Shown here one piece after another: positions 10,101-16,994 of a stretch of 39,873 bases of DNA; position 1 is the first letter of the stretch; the number at the start of each line of letters is the position of its first letter. A program made the position numbers and the translations under genes. The stretch covers positions 1 to 39,873 of the forward strand of contig JAHDDP010000030.1 of NCBI GenBank assembly GCA_020629285.1, written 5' to 3'. A model generated the notes under the pieces. The model ran no database searches. It saw only the letters and a program-made list of their open reading frames with translations, and was not told where the DNA came from. Source of the stretch: Maribacter sp. GTDB lineage: Bacteria; Bacteroidota; Bacteroidia; Flavobacteriales; Flavobacteriaceae.

Positions 10101-10531
10101 GTGATTTAGAAGGAATTATAGGAGAAGATTTAAAAGAATCGCTTCATTATGAAGTGGTTGAGTTTCGCTCTGGTATATTTATAAACAATGGTGAAGGAGA
10201 CTTTAGTTTTGAACCTTTTAAATATGCTGCACAAAGGTCGCCCGTTAATGCCATTATATATGAAGATTTTGATAAAGACGGATTTAAAGATTTAATTCTC
10301 GCAGGAAACAACCACATGTCAGAACCAGAAACAACTAGGTATGATGCCGGTATTTCTATTTATTTTAAGGGTCAAAATAAAGGGCGGTTTAAAGAAATTC
10401 CGAATAAGGAGACTGGTCTTTATTTAAATGGAGATACAAGAAAGGTAATATCAATATTGCAAGCTGAGCAACAATTTCTTTTGGTAATCAATAATAATGA
10501 TCAGCATAAGCTTTACAGAAGCATTAATTAG
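7184..10531 (+). CDS. FG-GAP/VCBS repeat lipoprotein with ASPIC/UnbV domain
   Basis: This large surface-type lipoprotein has 1115 residues, with a lipobox-like CSTIACK near residue 25. It carries many FG-GAP/VCBS calcium-binding blades of the form DxNxDGxxD (for example DINNDGLVDLYF, DVNNDGFLDIYI, DYDNDNDLDAYV, DIDQDGDQDLYV, DYDKDGDLDLFV), consistent with two beta-propellers. Between them, at about residues 535-615, is an ASPIC/UnbV domain (FGVGAKVKLVLNDGTSLVRQ, then LEIFWPDGKIQKI). Genes of this kind often sit just after susC-susD in marine Bacteroidota and are presumed accessory surface proteins, but no activity is established that I can cite. No catalytic site is visible. Transcription with susD is interrupted by a terminator. 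Confidence 0.9.
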   Translation: MLLSQKSSFKYFLFYLLCFCSTIACKRISSDENDLGDSAPLLFETISPDSSGIDFVNHLEETTDSNYFSYIYLYMGGGVAAGDINNDGLVDLYFTSNLSPDKLYLNKGNFTFVEVSEEVGILHRPGFNTGVTFVDVNNDGFLDIYISRGGWQEEGGKFENLLYINNGNLTFTEKGKEMGLADANRSIQTTFFDYDNDNDLDAYVSNAPMGGSTRSSVLSLDMFYNNPSTLKLKGSDRFYENDGNGKFKDVSEEAGLVYDLGYGLNPQVADLNGDRFLDIYISNDFNGPDLVYLNNGDKTFTESGKNMFKHMSFNSMGSDVADINNDGFSDLMTLDMNPEDYVRSKTTMAMTPLAKFENMVNNGYHYQYMHNMLQLNNGNGTFSEIANLAGIANTDWSWSLLLADFDLDGFNDAYITNGVFRDVIDRDKSAEISTKLMQTADEPTKEDKLKYSKMLPQQKLNNYFFKNNGDLTFKNTTEKWSNTEASFSNGSTYADLDNDGDLDIIVNNINEPATILKNNAIEQNKGNFLKVNFKGPETNPFGVGAKVKLVLNDGTSLVRQLINARGYLSSVANNLHFGFDKNSTIDYLEIFWPDGKIQKIEDVTSNKLLTIHFNDAILEHEPEDEKKPLFVEVTSLAKHEDAYFNDFDLQVLLPNKLSQTGPSVTKADVNKDGLIDVYIGGAKNQAGQLYIAEPTGGFKETGIKDFKTDKNYEDQGALFIDIDQDGDQDLYVVSGSYEAYSDINDLQDRLYINDGQGNFKREVHRLPKITSSGSVVISGDYDKDGDLDLFVGGRVVPGKYPTAPTSYILKNENGILKNVTANVAPQLEKIGMVTAATWADINNDEVLDLTVTGEWMGVEVFVNNRERLIQKDTYKELAKHSGWWSAILVEDVDQDGDMDIIAGNLGLNSKFHASKEDPFKIYTKDFDGNGSEDILLAKTYKGKEVPIRGKSCMTEQLPYLEKRITSYQDFASRDLEGIIGEDLKESLHYEVVEFRSGIFINNGEGDFSFEPFKYAAQRSPVNAIIYEDFDKDGFKDLILAGNNHMSEPETTRYDAGISIYFKGQNKGRFKEIPNKETGLYLNGDTRKVISILQAEQQFLLVINNNDQHKLYRSIN

Positions 10532-10585
10532 TAACGGTTTACTTATGCGAATAAGGTTTTTTCAATAAAAATTACCATAAAACTT

Positions 10586-10618
10586 AAAAAAGCGACACTT
10601 CAACAGTGTCGCTTTTTT
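10586..10618 (+). terminator. Intrinsic terminator after the ASPIC lipoprotein gene
   Basis: There is a perfect 9-bp stem, AGCGACACT with AGTGTCGCT, around TCAAC. It is flanked by A-run and T-run, so it could work in both directions. Confidence 0.9.
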
Positions 10619-10676
10619 ATGATGTATTTTACCTATAAATTAACTTCCTAAAAAATAACCAACAACCAAATTACTT

Positions 10677-11336
10677 ATGAAAAAACACTACTTTTTAGTG
10701 CTTACTTTTCTCATTTTTAATGCCTCTATTTGGGCTCAAGAATCTAGATTTGGAGTAAAAGCAGGATTAAATATTTCTAACATAGATGATAAAGATTCTT
10801 TTTATGATGAAAATAGCAACTATAAAACCTCATTTCATGCAGGTCTTTTTGTAGAGATACCATTGAGTTCTAAATTTTCGTTTCAGCCAGAGCTGTTGTA
10901 TTCTTCAATAGGGAAAGTAGATGAATATGATTTAAATTATAGAAGTTTTGACTTAGAACCGTTAAGCGCAGATTCTTTTAAGCTCGTGCAAAAAAGAAAT
11001 TATCTCGTTGTTCCTTTAATGTTTAAATGGTATGTTGCAGAACGTTTTTATATAAATGCAGGTCCACAAGTAAGTTTTCTTCTAAATACAGTAAGTAAAG
11101 CTAAAGGAGATGATTTGCCTGAATCTTTTTCTGAAGTCTACAGGTCTTCGGGAGATTTTAAATTAGATTATGGGGCTGTTCTTGGTGTTGGCTATACTAT
11201 AAATGACGATTTAAATATCGGTCTACAATATTATAGAGGGTTGAAAAATTTATTTGGAGATTCTGATTTTGGTATTATCGATCGTAAAGCTTATCATTCT
11301 GTATTTCAATTATCGGCATCATATTCTGTTTTTTAA
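10677..11336 (+). CDS. PorT-family small outer-membrane beta-barrel protein
   Basis: This 219-residue protein has a signal peptide (HYFLVLTFLIFNASIWAQ), and the mature part begins ESRFGVKAGLNISNI. This is the hallmark first strand of OMP_b-brl_2/PorT-like porin-family barrels in Bacteroidota. Later strands include FSFQPELLYSSIG, YLVVPLMFKWYVAERFYINAGPQ and LNIGLQYYRGLKNLF. It is predicted to be a small outer-membrane barrel of unknown function. It lies between two hairpins (the terminator at 10586 and the inverted repeat at 11428), so it is probably its own transcript. Nothing ties it functionally to the Sus genes or to SUF. Confidence 0.85.
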   Translation: MKKHYFLVLTFLIFNASIWAQESRFGVKAGLNISNIDDKDSFYDENSNYKTSFHAGLFVEIPLSSKFSFQPELLYSSIGKVDEYDLNYRSFDLEPLSADSFKLVQKRNYLVVPLMFKWYVAERFYINAGPQVSFLLNTVSKAKGDDLPESFSEVYRSSGDFKLDYGAVLGVGYTINDDLNIGLQYYRGLKNLFGDSDFGIIDRKAYHSVFQLSASYSVF

Positions 11337-11427
11337 ATTAATACCCTTTAAATAAGGCTTGTGGTCTAATTCTCTCTTACGAACTTGTAGCCTTAAAAGG
11401 ATTTTAATACTATTTACAATACCCTTC

Positions 11428-11461
11428 ATACCCGATATGTTTTCATTATCGGGTATCTTTG
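11428..11461 (+). promoter_or_regulatory. Inverted repeat overlapping a -7 element upstream of sufS
   Basis: A perfect 10-bp inverted repeat, ATACCCGATA (11428-11437) and TATCGGGTAT (11447-11456), surrounds a 9-nt spacer. Its right arm runs into TATCTTTG (11454-11461), which matches the Bacteroidota -7 consensus TAnnTTTG. The sufS ATG follows 18 bp later. The layout suits a repressor operator over the sufS promoter. A terminator for the upstream gene is less likely, because only CTTTG follows. Confidence 0.6.
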
Positions 11462-11479
11462 TATATAAGAAGATTGACT

Positions 11480-12694
11480 ATGTTAGATATTAAAAAAATA
11501 AGAGAAGATTTTCCAATACTTAAGCGTCAGGTAAATGGTAAGCCATTAGTTTATTTGGACAATGCCGCTACATCACAAACGCCACAACAGGTTATTGATG
11601 CTATTGTAGATTATTATCAGAACTACAATGCCAATATACATCGTGGGGTACATACGCTTTCTCAAGAGGCTACAGATAAGTATGAGCAGGCTAGATTAAA
11701 AATTCAAAAGCATTTTAATGCCGCCAAATCTTATGAAATCATATTCACGTCCGGAACAACGCATAGTATAAATCTTGTTGCCAACGGATTTTCCTCACTC
11801 ATAAAGAAAGGAGATGAGGTTATAGTTTCAGCAATGGAGCATCATTCTAATATTGTGCCATGGCAAATGTTATGTGAACGTACAGGGGCTGTCTTAAAAG
11901 TTATTCCTATGAATCAAGAAGGGGAATTACTGATGGATGTCTATGAAGATTTATTATCCGATAATACAAAACTGGTTTTCTGTAACCATATTTCAAATGC
12001 CTTAGGTACTATTAATCCTATAGAGGAGATCATAGAAAAAGCTCACAAGGTTGGTGCAGCGGTATTAATTGATGGTGCACAGGCGGCTCCACATTTAGTG
12101 GCAGATGTTCAAGCTTTAGATGTTGATTTTTATACTTGTTCAGCACATAAAATCTGCGGTCCTACAGGTGAAGGTATGTTATATGGCAAAGAAGAGTGGC
12201 TCAATAAATTACCTCCATACCAAGGTGGTGGTGAAATGATTGCCGAAGTTACTTTTGAGAAAACTACATACGCAGATTTGCCTCATAAATTTGAAGCGGG
12301 TACACCTAATATTTGTGGTGGTATTGCCTTTGGTGCTGCATTGGATTATATGAATGCAATTGGCTTTGATGAAATCGCTGAATATGAACATGAATTGCTA
12401 GAATACGCAACGGAAGAGTTATTGAAGATAGACGGACTCAAAATCTACGGTACGGCAAAAAACAAGACCTCTGTAATTTCATTTAATATAGAAGGCATTC
12501 ACCCGTATGATATGGGTAGTATATTAGATAAGTTGGGTATTGCGGTGCGTACAGGACACCATTGTGCACAACCTATTATGGATTTCTTTAATATACCGGG
12601 TACAGTGCGGGCTAGTTTTGCTTTCTATAATACCAAAGAAGAAGTAGATGTGCTTGTTGCAGGTGTTTTGAAAGCCAAAAGCATGTTACTCTAA
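11480..12694 (+). CDS. sufS: Cysteine desulfurase SufS (group II)
   Basis: This is a PLP-dependent aminotransferase-fold enzyme that takes sulfur from cysteine as a persulfide for Fe-S cluster assembly; it acts with SufE and SufBCD in the cytoplasm. It has 404 residues, the normal length. The PLP lysine is K224 in SAHKICGPTGEG. The catalytic cysteine is C362 in RTGHHCAQP, the short-loop arrangement of group II enzymes. Other family marks are YLDNAATSQ, ANIHRGVHTLS and EAGTPNICG. A frame is open from TTG 11459, but that codon overlaps the -7 element, so ATG 11480 (MLDIKKIREDFP) is the start. It is separated from sufD by about 11.3 kb of unrelated genes. Confidence 0.97.
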   Translation: MLDIKKIREDFPILKRQVNGKPLVYLDNAATSQTPQQVIDAIVDYYQNYNANIHRGVHTLSQEATDKYEQARLKIQKHFNAAKSYEIIFTSGTTHSINLVANGFSSLIKKGDEVIVSAMEHHSNIVPWQMLCERTGAVLKVIPMNQEGELLMDVYEDLLSDNTKLVFCNHISNALGTINPIEEIIEKAHKVGAAVLIDGAQAAPHLVADVQALDVDFYTCSAHKICGPTGEGMLYGKEEWLNKLPPYQGGGEMIAEVTFEKTTYADLPHKFEAGTPNICGGIAFGAALDYMNAIGFDEIAEYEHELLEYATEELLKIDGLKIYGTAKNKTSVISFNIEGIHPYDMGSILDKLGIAVRTGHHCAQPIMDFFNIPGTVRASFAFYNTKEEVDVLVAGVLKAKSMLL

Positions 12695-12799
12695 TTGTAG
12701 AAAATGAATTAAAACTTATAATTTTCATAACATTCCTTTAACATAATGTTAATATTTTATATATTGGTGAAACACTAATTATATAATATTTATCTATTT

Positions 12800-13867
12800 A
12801 TGAAAAAAGTAATTTTAAGCGTAGCGGTAATGGGAGCATTTCTTTTATCCTGCGAAAATGAGTCCACCACTGAGTTCAATTCAGAAATAGAGGCGCAAGA
12901 AGTACAAGTTGACATGAGCGATTTCTCGTTGTATGTTGATGAAGATGATTTATCTGGAAAATCTACAAGCAGTTTTGAAAAATGTGTTTCCATGAAAAAC
13001 TTGGAATATAGATTATCCAAGAATAATGGTTTGGCTAAAAAGATGTACGATATAGAGTACAATACAAGAAAGGCCATTGCATTAAAAAATCAAGGAAAAG
13101 GTAAACCCGGTGGAGGTAATGATGGCGGTGGTACTACACCAACAATTTTTGAAGGAGCTATTACAATTCCTGTAGTTGTAAATATCATAGAACAATTTTC
13201 AGGACAGGTTACCCAAAACCAGATCAATTCTCAAATTAGAATACTGAATGAGGATTTCCAGAACAATAATAGTAATACCGCAGGTGTACCATCAGAATTT
13301 TCAAGTCTGGTTGCCGATGTTGATGTAGCTTTTGTTTTGGCAGGTGTTAATAGGGTAGTTAATACCAAAGCATCTTGGGGAACTAATGATGCTATGAAAA
13401 TACCTTCGCAAGGTGGTATAGCACCAACGGACGCTTCTAGTAACTTAAATCTATGGGTTTGTGAGATTGGCGGCGGAATTCTTGGTTATGCACAATTTCC
13501 AGGTGGTTCAGATGCTACCGATGGTGTAGTAATAGGAACCAATTTCTTTGGTGAAACCAATGCTGGTGGAATTTATGGAAAAGGGCGTACAGGTACTCAT
13601 GAGGTAGGTCACTGGTTAAACCTTCGTCATATTTGGGGTGATGGTAGATGTAATAGAGATGATTTCGTTGCTGACACTCCGTCTTCAGATGCTCCTAACT
13701 ACAACTGCCCAAGTTACCCAACTGTAAATTGTAGATCGGCAGATATGACCATGAATTATATGGATTATGTACAAGATGATTGTATGTATATGTTTACAAC
13801 TGGTCAAAATGATCGTATGCGTGCATTATTTGTCGCTGGCGGACCAAAAGAAGGTTTTGTAAACTAA
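12800..13867 (+). CDS. M43 (pappalysin/cytophagalysin-like) zinc metalloprotease lipoprotein
   Basis: This is a predicted extracytoplasmic zinc protease of 355 residues. The lipobox is AFLLSC with C18. A Gly-rich linker lies near residues 98-111. The catalytic domain runs from about 115. The metzincin zinc motif is HEVGHWLNLRH (H267, E268, H271, H277), and the Met-turn is NYMDY (M321). Paired cysteines (C284, C303, C311, C328) fit the M43 disulfide pattern. There is no T9SS tail, so it is likely anchored by lipid. It lies between sufS and sufE but has its own terminator and shows no functional link to SUF. Confidence 0.92.
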   Translation: MKKVILSVAVMGAFLLSCENESTTEFNSEIEAQEVQVDMSDFSLYVDEDDLSGKSTSSFEKCVSMKNLEYRLSKNNGLAKKMYDIEYNTRKAIALKNQGKGKPGGGNDGGGTTPTIFEGAITIPVVVNIIEQFSGQVTQNQINSQIRILNEDFQNNNSNTAGVPSEFSSLVADVDVAFVLAGVNRVVNTKASWGTNDAMKIPSQGGIAPTDASSNLNLWVCEIGGGILGYAQFPGGSDATDGVVIGTNFFGETNAGGIYGKGRTGTHEVGHWLNLRHIWGDGRCNRDDFVADTPSSDAPNYNCPSYPTVNCRSADMTMNYMDYVQDDCMYMFTTGQNDRMRALFVAGGPKEGFVN

Positions 13868-13888
13868 AATTATTCTTAAGCTTATAAT

Positions 13889-13916
13889 AAAAGGACATCC
13901 AATGGGTGTCCTTTTT
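13889..13916 (+). terminator. Intrinsic terminator after the metalloprotease gene
   Basis: AAAAGGACATCC pairs with GGGTGTCCTTTT, with one wobble and a tight loop, followed by a T-run. Confidence 0.85.
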
Positions 13917-13942
13917 GTATTATTACATTTAAATATATACTA

Positions 13943-14377
13943 ATGAAAATAGTCTTTTTGCTCCTAGGCATTATTACAATGAATACGTGTGGTCAAAAGT
14001 CAATGCCCAATAAAACAATTATTACTGAATTTAAATATGAAGCTAGTACAAGAGGCTCTAATTATACATGTTTGATAAATGAAAACGATATAGATGTAAT
14101 ATCAATAGGAATATCTGATTTTCAAAAATCTAAAAGCATCAATAATGAGCAATGGAGCTCTTTAATAAACTCATCAAAAACTATAGATGTACTGAATTTA
14201 GAGAACCTAATTGCGCCTAGTAATAATAGTCATACCGACAGGGCAAGAATTGCCACTTTAACTATAATAACACCCGATAGTTTTTATATCTCGAAACCTT
14301 TTGATGAGGGTAATCCTCCTTCACAATTAACATCTTTGATAAACAATATGTTGACCATTACTAAAACTGTTGATTAA
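13943..14377 (+). CDS. Small hypothetical lipoprotein
   Basis: This 144-residue protein has a hydrophobic N-terminus (KIVFLLLGIITMNTCGQ) whose cysteine (C16) makes a plausible lipobox. No family was recognised. The mature part is polar, with predicted beta strands (KTIITEFKYEASTRGSNY, RIATLTIITPDSFYIS). It stands alone between the metalloprotease terminator and the sufE promoter. Small periplasmic proteins of this style are common and unassigned in Flavobacteriaceae. Confidence 0.7.
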   Translation: MKIVFLLLGIITMNTCGQKSMPNKTIITEFKYEASTRGSNYTCLINENDIDVISIGISDFQKSKSINNEQWSSLINSSKTIDVLNLENLIAPSNNSHTDRARIATLTIITPDSFYISKPFDEGNPPSQLTSLINNMLTITKTVD

Positions 14378-14400
14378 CATGCTTACTTGTTGTAATTTTG
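14370..14400 (+). promoter_or_regulatory. Bacteroidota-type promoter of the sufE operon
   Basis: A -33 TTG (14370-14372) and a -7 TAATTTTG (14393-14400) are separated by 20 bp, matching the Bacteroidota consensus TTG, about 20 bp, TAnnTTTG. It overlaps the 3' end of the preceding gene and lies 8 bp before the first ATG of sufE. Confidence 0.6.
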
Positions 14401-14408
14401 CATAAAAT

Positions 14409-14840
14409 ATGGTAATGGAAATTAAAGAGATACAAGAAGAGATAATAGACGAATTTTCCATGCTCGATGATTGGATGCAGCGCTATGAATATATGATAGA
14501 GTTAGGGAAGTCGCTTCCATTAATAAAAGAAGAATTTAAGACTGACGATAATATTATTAAGGGTTGCCAAAGTAAGGTTTGGGTGCATGCAGATTTAGAA
14601 GATAATAAACTGGTTTTTACGGCAGATAGCGATGCTATAATCACTAAGGGAATTATTGCCATTCTAATTCGTGCATTTAGTAATCAGAAACCACAAGATA
14701 TTTTGGATGCCGATACACAATTTATTGATGAGATCGGGTTAAAAGAGCATTTATCGCCTACAAGGGCAAACGGTTTGGTAAGTATGATCAAACAATTAAA
14801 GTTATACGCAGTGGCGTATCAAACACAAATTGAAGATTAG
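14409..14840 (+). CDS. sufE: SufE sulfur acceptor protein
   Basis: This 143-residue cytoplasmic partner of SufS accepts the persulfide and passes it to the SufBCD scaffold. The SufE fold is visible from EIIDEFSMLDDWMQRYEYMIELGKSLP-like helices, and the acceptor cysteine is C53 in IIKGCQSKVWV. The C-terminal helix includes LSPTRANGLVSMIKQLK. Two ATGs lie six bases apart (14409 and 14415). The second gives MEIKEIQ, and the choice is not decided by the sequence because the -7 element ends only 8 bp before the first. The DUF59 gene follows 6 bp after the stop. Confidence 0.95.
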   Translation: MVMEIKEIQEEIIDEFSMLDDWMQRYEYMIELGKSLPLIKEEFKTDDNIIKGCQSKVWVHADLEDNKLVFTADSDAIITKGIIAILIRAFSNQKPQDILDADTQFIDEIGLKEHLSPTRANGLVSMIKQLKLYAVAYQTQIED

Positions 14841-14846
14841 AAGATT

Positions 14847-15179
14847 ATGAGTGATGAAAATATAGCTGAAGATAGCGCAGAGTTAGGGGAGAAAATCGTT
14901 AAGATCCTAAAAACGATATATGATCCAGAAATTCCTGTAGACATATATGAATTAGGATTAATCTATGATGTTTTGGTCAATGAAGATAATGAGGTTAAAA
15001 TATTAATGACGCTAACCTCACCTAACTGTCCGGTTGCCGAAAGTTTACCAGCAGAAGTCGAGGAAAAAGTGAAGTCGCTAGATGCCATTAAAGATGCTGA
15101 GGTAGAAATTACTTTTGATCCACCTTGGACACAAGACTTAATGAGCGAAGAAGCGAAGTTGGAATTAGGACTTCTTTAA
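14847..15179 (+). CDS. SufT-like DUF59/MIP18 Fe-S assembly protein
   Basis: This 110-residue DUF59 domain protein is a maturation factor for Fe-S proteins commonly found in suf operons. Signature segments are YDPEIPVDIYELGLIYDV (residues 25-42), the conserved cysteine C61 in LTSPNCPVAESLP, and the ending VEITFDPPWTQDLMSEEAKLELG. It is tightly packed between sufE and the DUF2480 gene (6 bp and 35 bp), so it is part of one operon. Confidence 0.92.
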   Translation: MSDENIAEDSAELGEKIVKILKTIYDPEIPVDIYELGLIYDVLVNEDNEVKILMTLTSPNCPVAESLPAEVEEKVKSLDAIKDAEVEITFDPPWTQDLMSEEAKLELGLL

Positions 15180-15214
15180 TAATAAGAAATCATTCCGATT
15201 CAAAATACGCCGAT

Positions 15215-15721
15215 ATGCAAGATGAAATCGTAAATAAAGTTGCCCAGAGCAAACTCATTACTTTTAACCTCGAAGATTACTACCCTCAGGGTAATAGAGT
15301 AGTGCTGGATATTAAAGACTGGCTTTTTGAGGGTTTTATATTAAAGGAAAAGGAATTTAGGGCTTTTGTAGACGCACATGATTGGTCTCAATATGAAGGC
15401 GCTTATGTTGCCATGCAATGTTCTACAGATGCTATTGTACCGGGTTGGGCATATTTACTCTTAAGTGTTAAACTTAGTGGTATTGCTAAAAAAGCAATTC
15501 AAGGTAGTTTAGTAGATTTAGAAACCAGTATTTATCAATCTGTAATTGAAAATATCGATGTTTCTGAATATCAAGATAAGTTGATTATTATAAAAGGATG
15601 CAGTAATAAACCTGTACCTGCTAACGCTTATCTGTTTCTAGCAGAGCGTTTAAAACCTGTCGCAAAGTCTATTATGTATGGTGAGGCTTGCTCTTCCGTT
15701 CCTTTATATAAAAGAAAATAA
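15215..15721 (+). CDS. DUF2480 family protein
   Basis: This 168-residue cytoplasmic protein matches the Bacteroidota DUF2480 family by overall pattern: ITFNLEDYYPQGNRVVLDIKDWLFEGFILKEKEFR in two halves, AMQCSTDAIVPGWAYLLLS, and IIKGCSNKPVPANAYLFLAERLKPVAKSIM. Two conserved cysteines and the C-terminal GEACSSVPLYK suggest a metal or cluster role, but none is proven here. The frame is open from 15125, overlapping the previous gene, but ATG 15215 fits the family start (MQDEIVNKV). Its constant position behind sufE and DUF59 suggests a link to Fe-S metabolism. Confidence 0.85.
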   Translation: MQDEIVNKVAQSKLITFNLEDYYPQGNRVVLDIKDWLFEGFILKEKEFRAFVDAHDWSQYEGAYVAMQCSTDAIVPGWAYLLLSVKLSGIAKKAIQGSLVDLETSIYQSVIENIDVSEYQDKLIIIKGCSNKPVPANAYLFLAERLKPVAKSIMYGEACSSVPLYKRK

Positions 15722-15755
15722 CATAATCGTACTTAAAGATGTTGCGAAGTATTAT

Positions 15756-15763
15756 TACCTTTG
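15756..15763 (+). promoter_or_regulatory. -7 promoter element before the DUF3078 gene
   Basis: TACCTTTG matches TAnnTTTG and lies 30 bp before the ATG. No good -33 TTG is seen at the expected distance. Confidence 0.5.
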
Positions 15764-15793
15764 CGCCACTATAAATTATAAACATTAATTATT

Positions 15794-16714
15794 ATGAAGA
15801 AAATTGTATTAACTCTAGCCCTTGCATTTGTTGCAACTGTTGGTTTTTCTCAGACAGAAGAGGAACTAAAAGGTCAATTAAGTGCAGCAAAAGATTCTAT
15901 CGCGGCTATTCAAGGAAGAGCTGACGCTATTCAAGGTGCTATAGATGCATTGCCAGGATGGAAAAAAGGTGCATTCGGTACTATCGGTGCCAACTTAAGT
16001 AGCTTTAACAACTGGTACGGTCAAGGTACTCCAGATTTATCTTCTGGTAACATTGGTGTAACCGTAAACGCTTTTGCTAATTTGAACGAGGAGAAGTTCT
16101 TCTGGAGAAACTCTGGTAACATTAATTTAGGATGGGTAAAGTTTGACGATAAGAACGATCCTACAGATGATGATAGCTTTAAACAAGGTACAGATGTATT
16201 CAATATTACTTCTCTTTACGGAAGAAAGCTTAGTGAAAAATGGGCTATTTCTGGTTTAGGCGAGTACAGAACCACAATATTGAACAACTTTAACGATCCA
16301 GGATACCTTGACTTAGGTGTTGGTGCAACTTGGACTCCTATTGCAGATTTAGTAGTTGTAATACACCCATTAAACTACAACTTTGTATTTAGTGATAACG
16401 ATGCAGTTTTTGAGTCTTCTTTAGGTGCTAAAATAGTTGCTGATTATACAAAACAAATAGGTGCGGTTAACTTTAAGTCTAACCTTTCTATGTTCCAAAG
16501 CTATAAGAGCGGTGATCTTTCTAACTTAACTTGGATCAATTCATTTGGTTACACCTTATGGAACGGTATTGGTTTAGGTTTTGAATTTGGTCTACGTGAT
16601 AACAAGCAAGAAGCTTTAAATTTTGCATTGACTGAAACTCCTACTGAAACGTTTGATACAGTTGATAATAAATTACAAACCTATTTCTTAGTTGGTCTTA
16701 ACTACTCTTTGTAG
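15794..16714 (+). CDS. DUF3078 outer-membrane protein
   Basis: This 306-residue protein has a signal peptide (KIVLTLALAFVATVGFSQ). A short coiled-coil-like stretch follows (EELKGQLSAAKDSIAAIQ, about 22-50), and then a beta-barrel-like domain with the DUF3078 pattern (ANLSSFNNWYGQG near 68-80, RNSGNINLGWVKF, DVFNITSLYGRKLS, YRTTILNNFNDPG) ending VGLNYSL. The last aromatic strand is typical of outer-membrane proteins. It has its own -7 element and a strong terminator. DUF3078 genes often follow the suf group in this family, but their function is unknown. Confidence 0.9.
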   Translation: MKKIVLTLALAFVATVGFSQTEEELKGQLSAAKDSIAAIQGRADAIQGAIDALPGWKKGAFGTIGANLSSFNNWYGQGTPDLSSGNIGVTVNAFANLNEEKFFWRNSGNINLGWVKFDDKNDPTDDDSFKQGTDVFNITSLYGRKLSEKWAISGLGEYRTTILNNFNDPGYLDLGVGATWTPIADLVVVIHPLNYNFVFSDNDAVFESSLGAKIVADYTKQIGAVNFKSNLSMFQSYKSGDLSNLTWINSFGYTLWNGIGLGFEFGLRDNKQEALNFALTETPTETFDTVDNKLQTYFLVGLNYSL

Positions 16715-16747
16715 TCTTAGATAGTATTTTAAATATTAGTATATATT

Positions 16748-16777
16748 AAAAAAGCCCTCTAGTTAGAGGGCTTTTTT
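16748..16777 (+). terminator. Intrinsic terminator after the DUF3078 gene
   Basis: A perfect GC-rich stem, AGCCCTCT with AGAGGGCT around AGTT, is flanked by A5 and T6 runs. It could work in both directions, which would also serve hflX read-through on the minus strand. The rest of the 280-bp gap up to hflX (16715-16994) shows no gene. Confidence 0.92.
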
Positions 16778-16994
16778 CGGTTAAGTATTATCGTAAAATT
16801 TGGGGTTTTACTTTTTAGTTTTCATAAGTTAAATATCGATTTGGGGTCAAGACTTATCTTAAGTACACTGTAAAATTAATGCATAAGGTCTTGTTGCAAA
16901 CAATTTATGTTGTGAACTGATCGCATAATGTGGTGAGATTTATCATCGGTTTAATTTCATCGATGAACTACATCTTTTCACTTATAATTGGGTT

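Noticed and set aside
11459-11479. TTG 11459 as start of sufS
   Set aside because: It overlaps the -7 promoter element, so the transcript would begin after it.
12790-13077. Minus-strand ORF of 95 codons opposite the metalloprotease gene
   Set aside because: It is a shadow of the metalloprotease, which has a signal peptide and full catalytic motifs.
15125-15214. Upstream extension of the DUF2480 gene overlapping the DUF59 gene
   Set aside because: The extension is an out-of-frame reading of the DUF59 3' end; the family start is at 15215.
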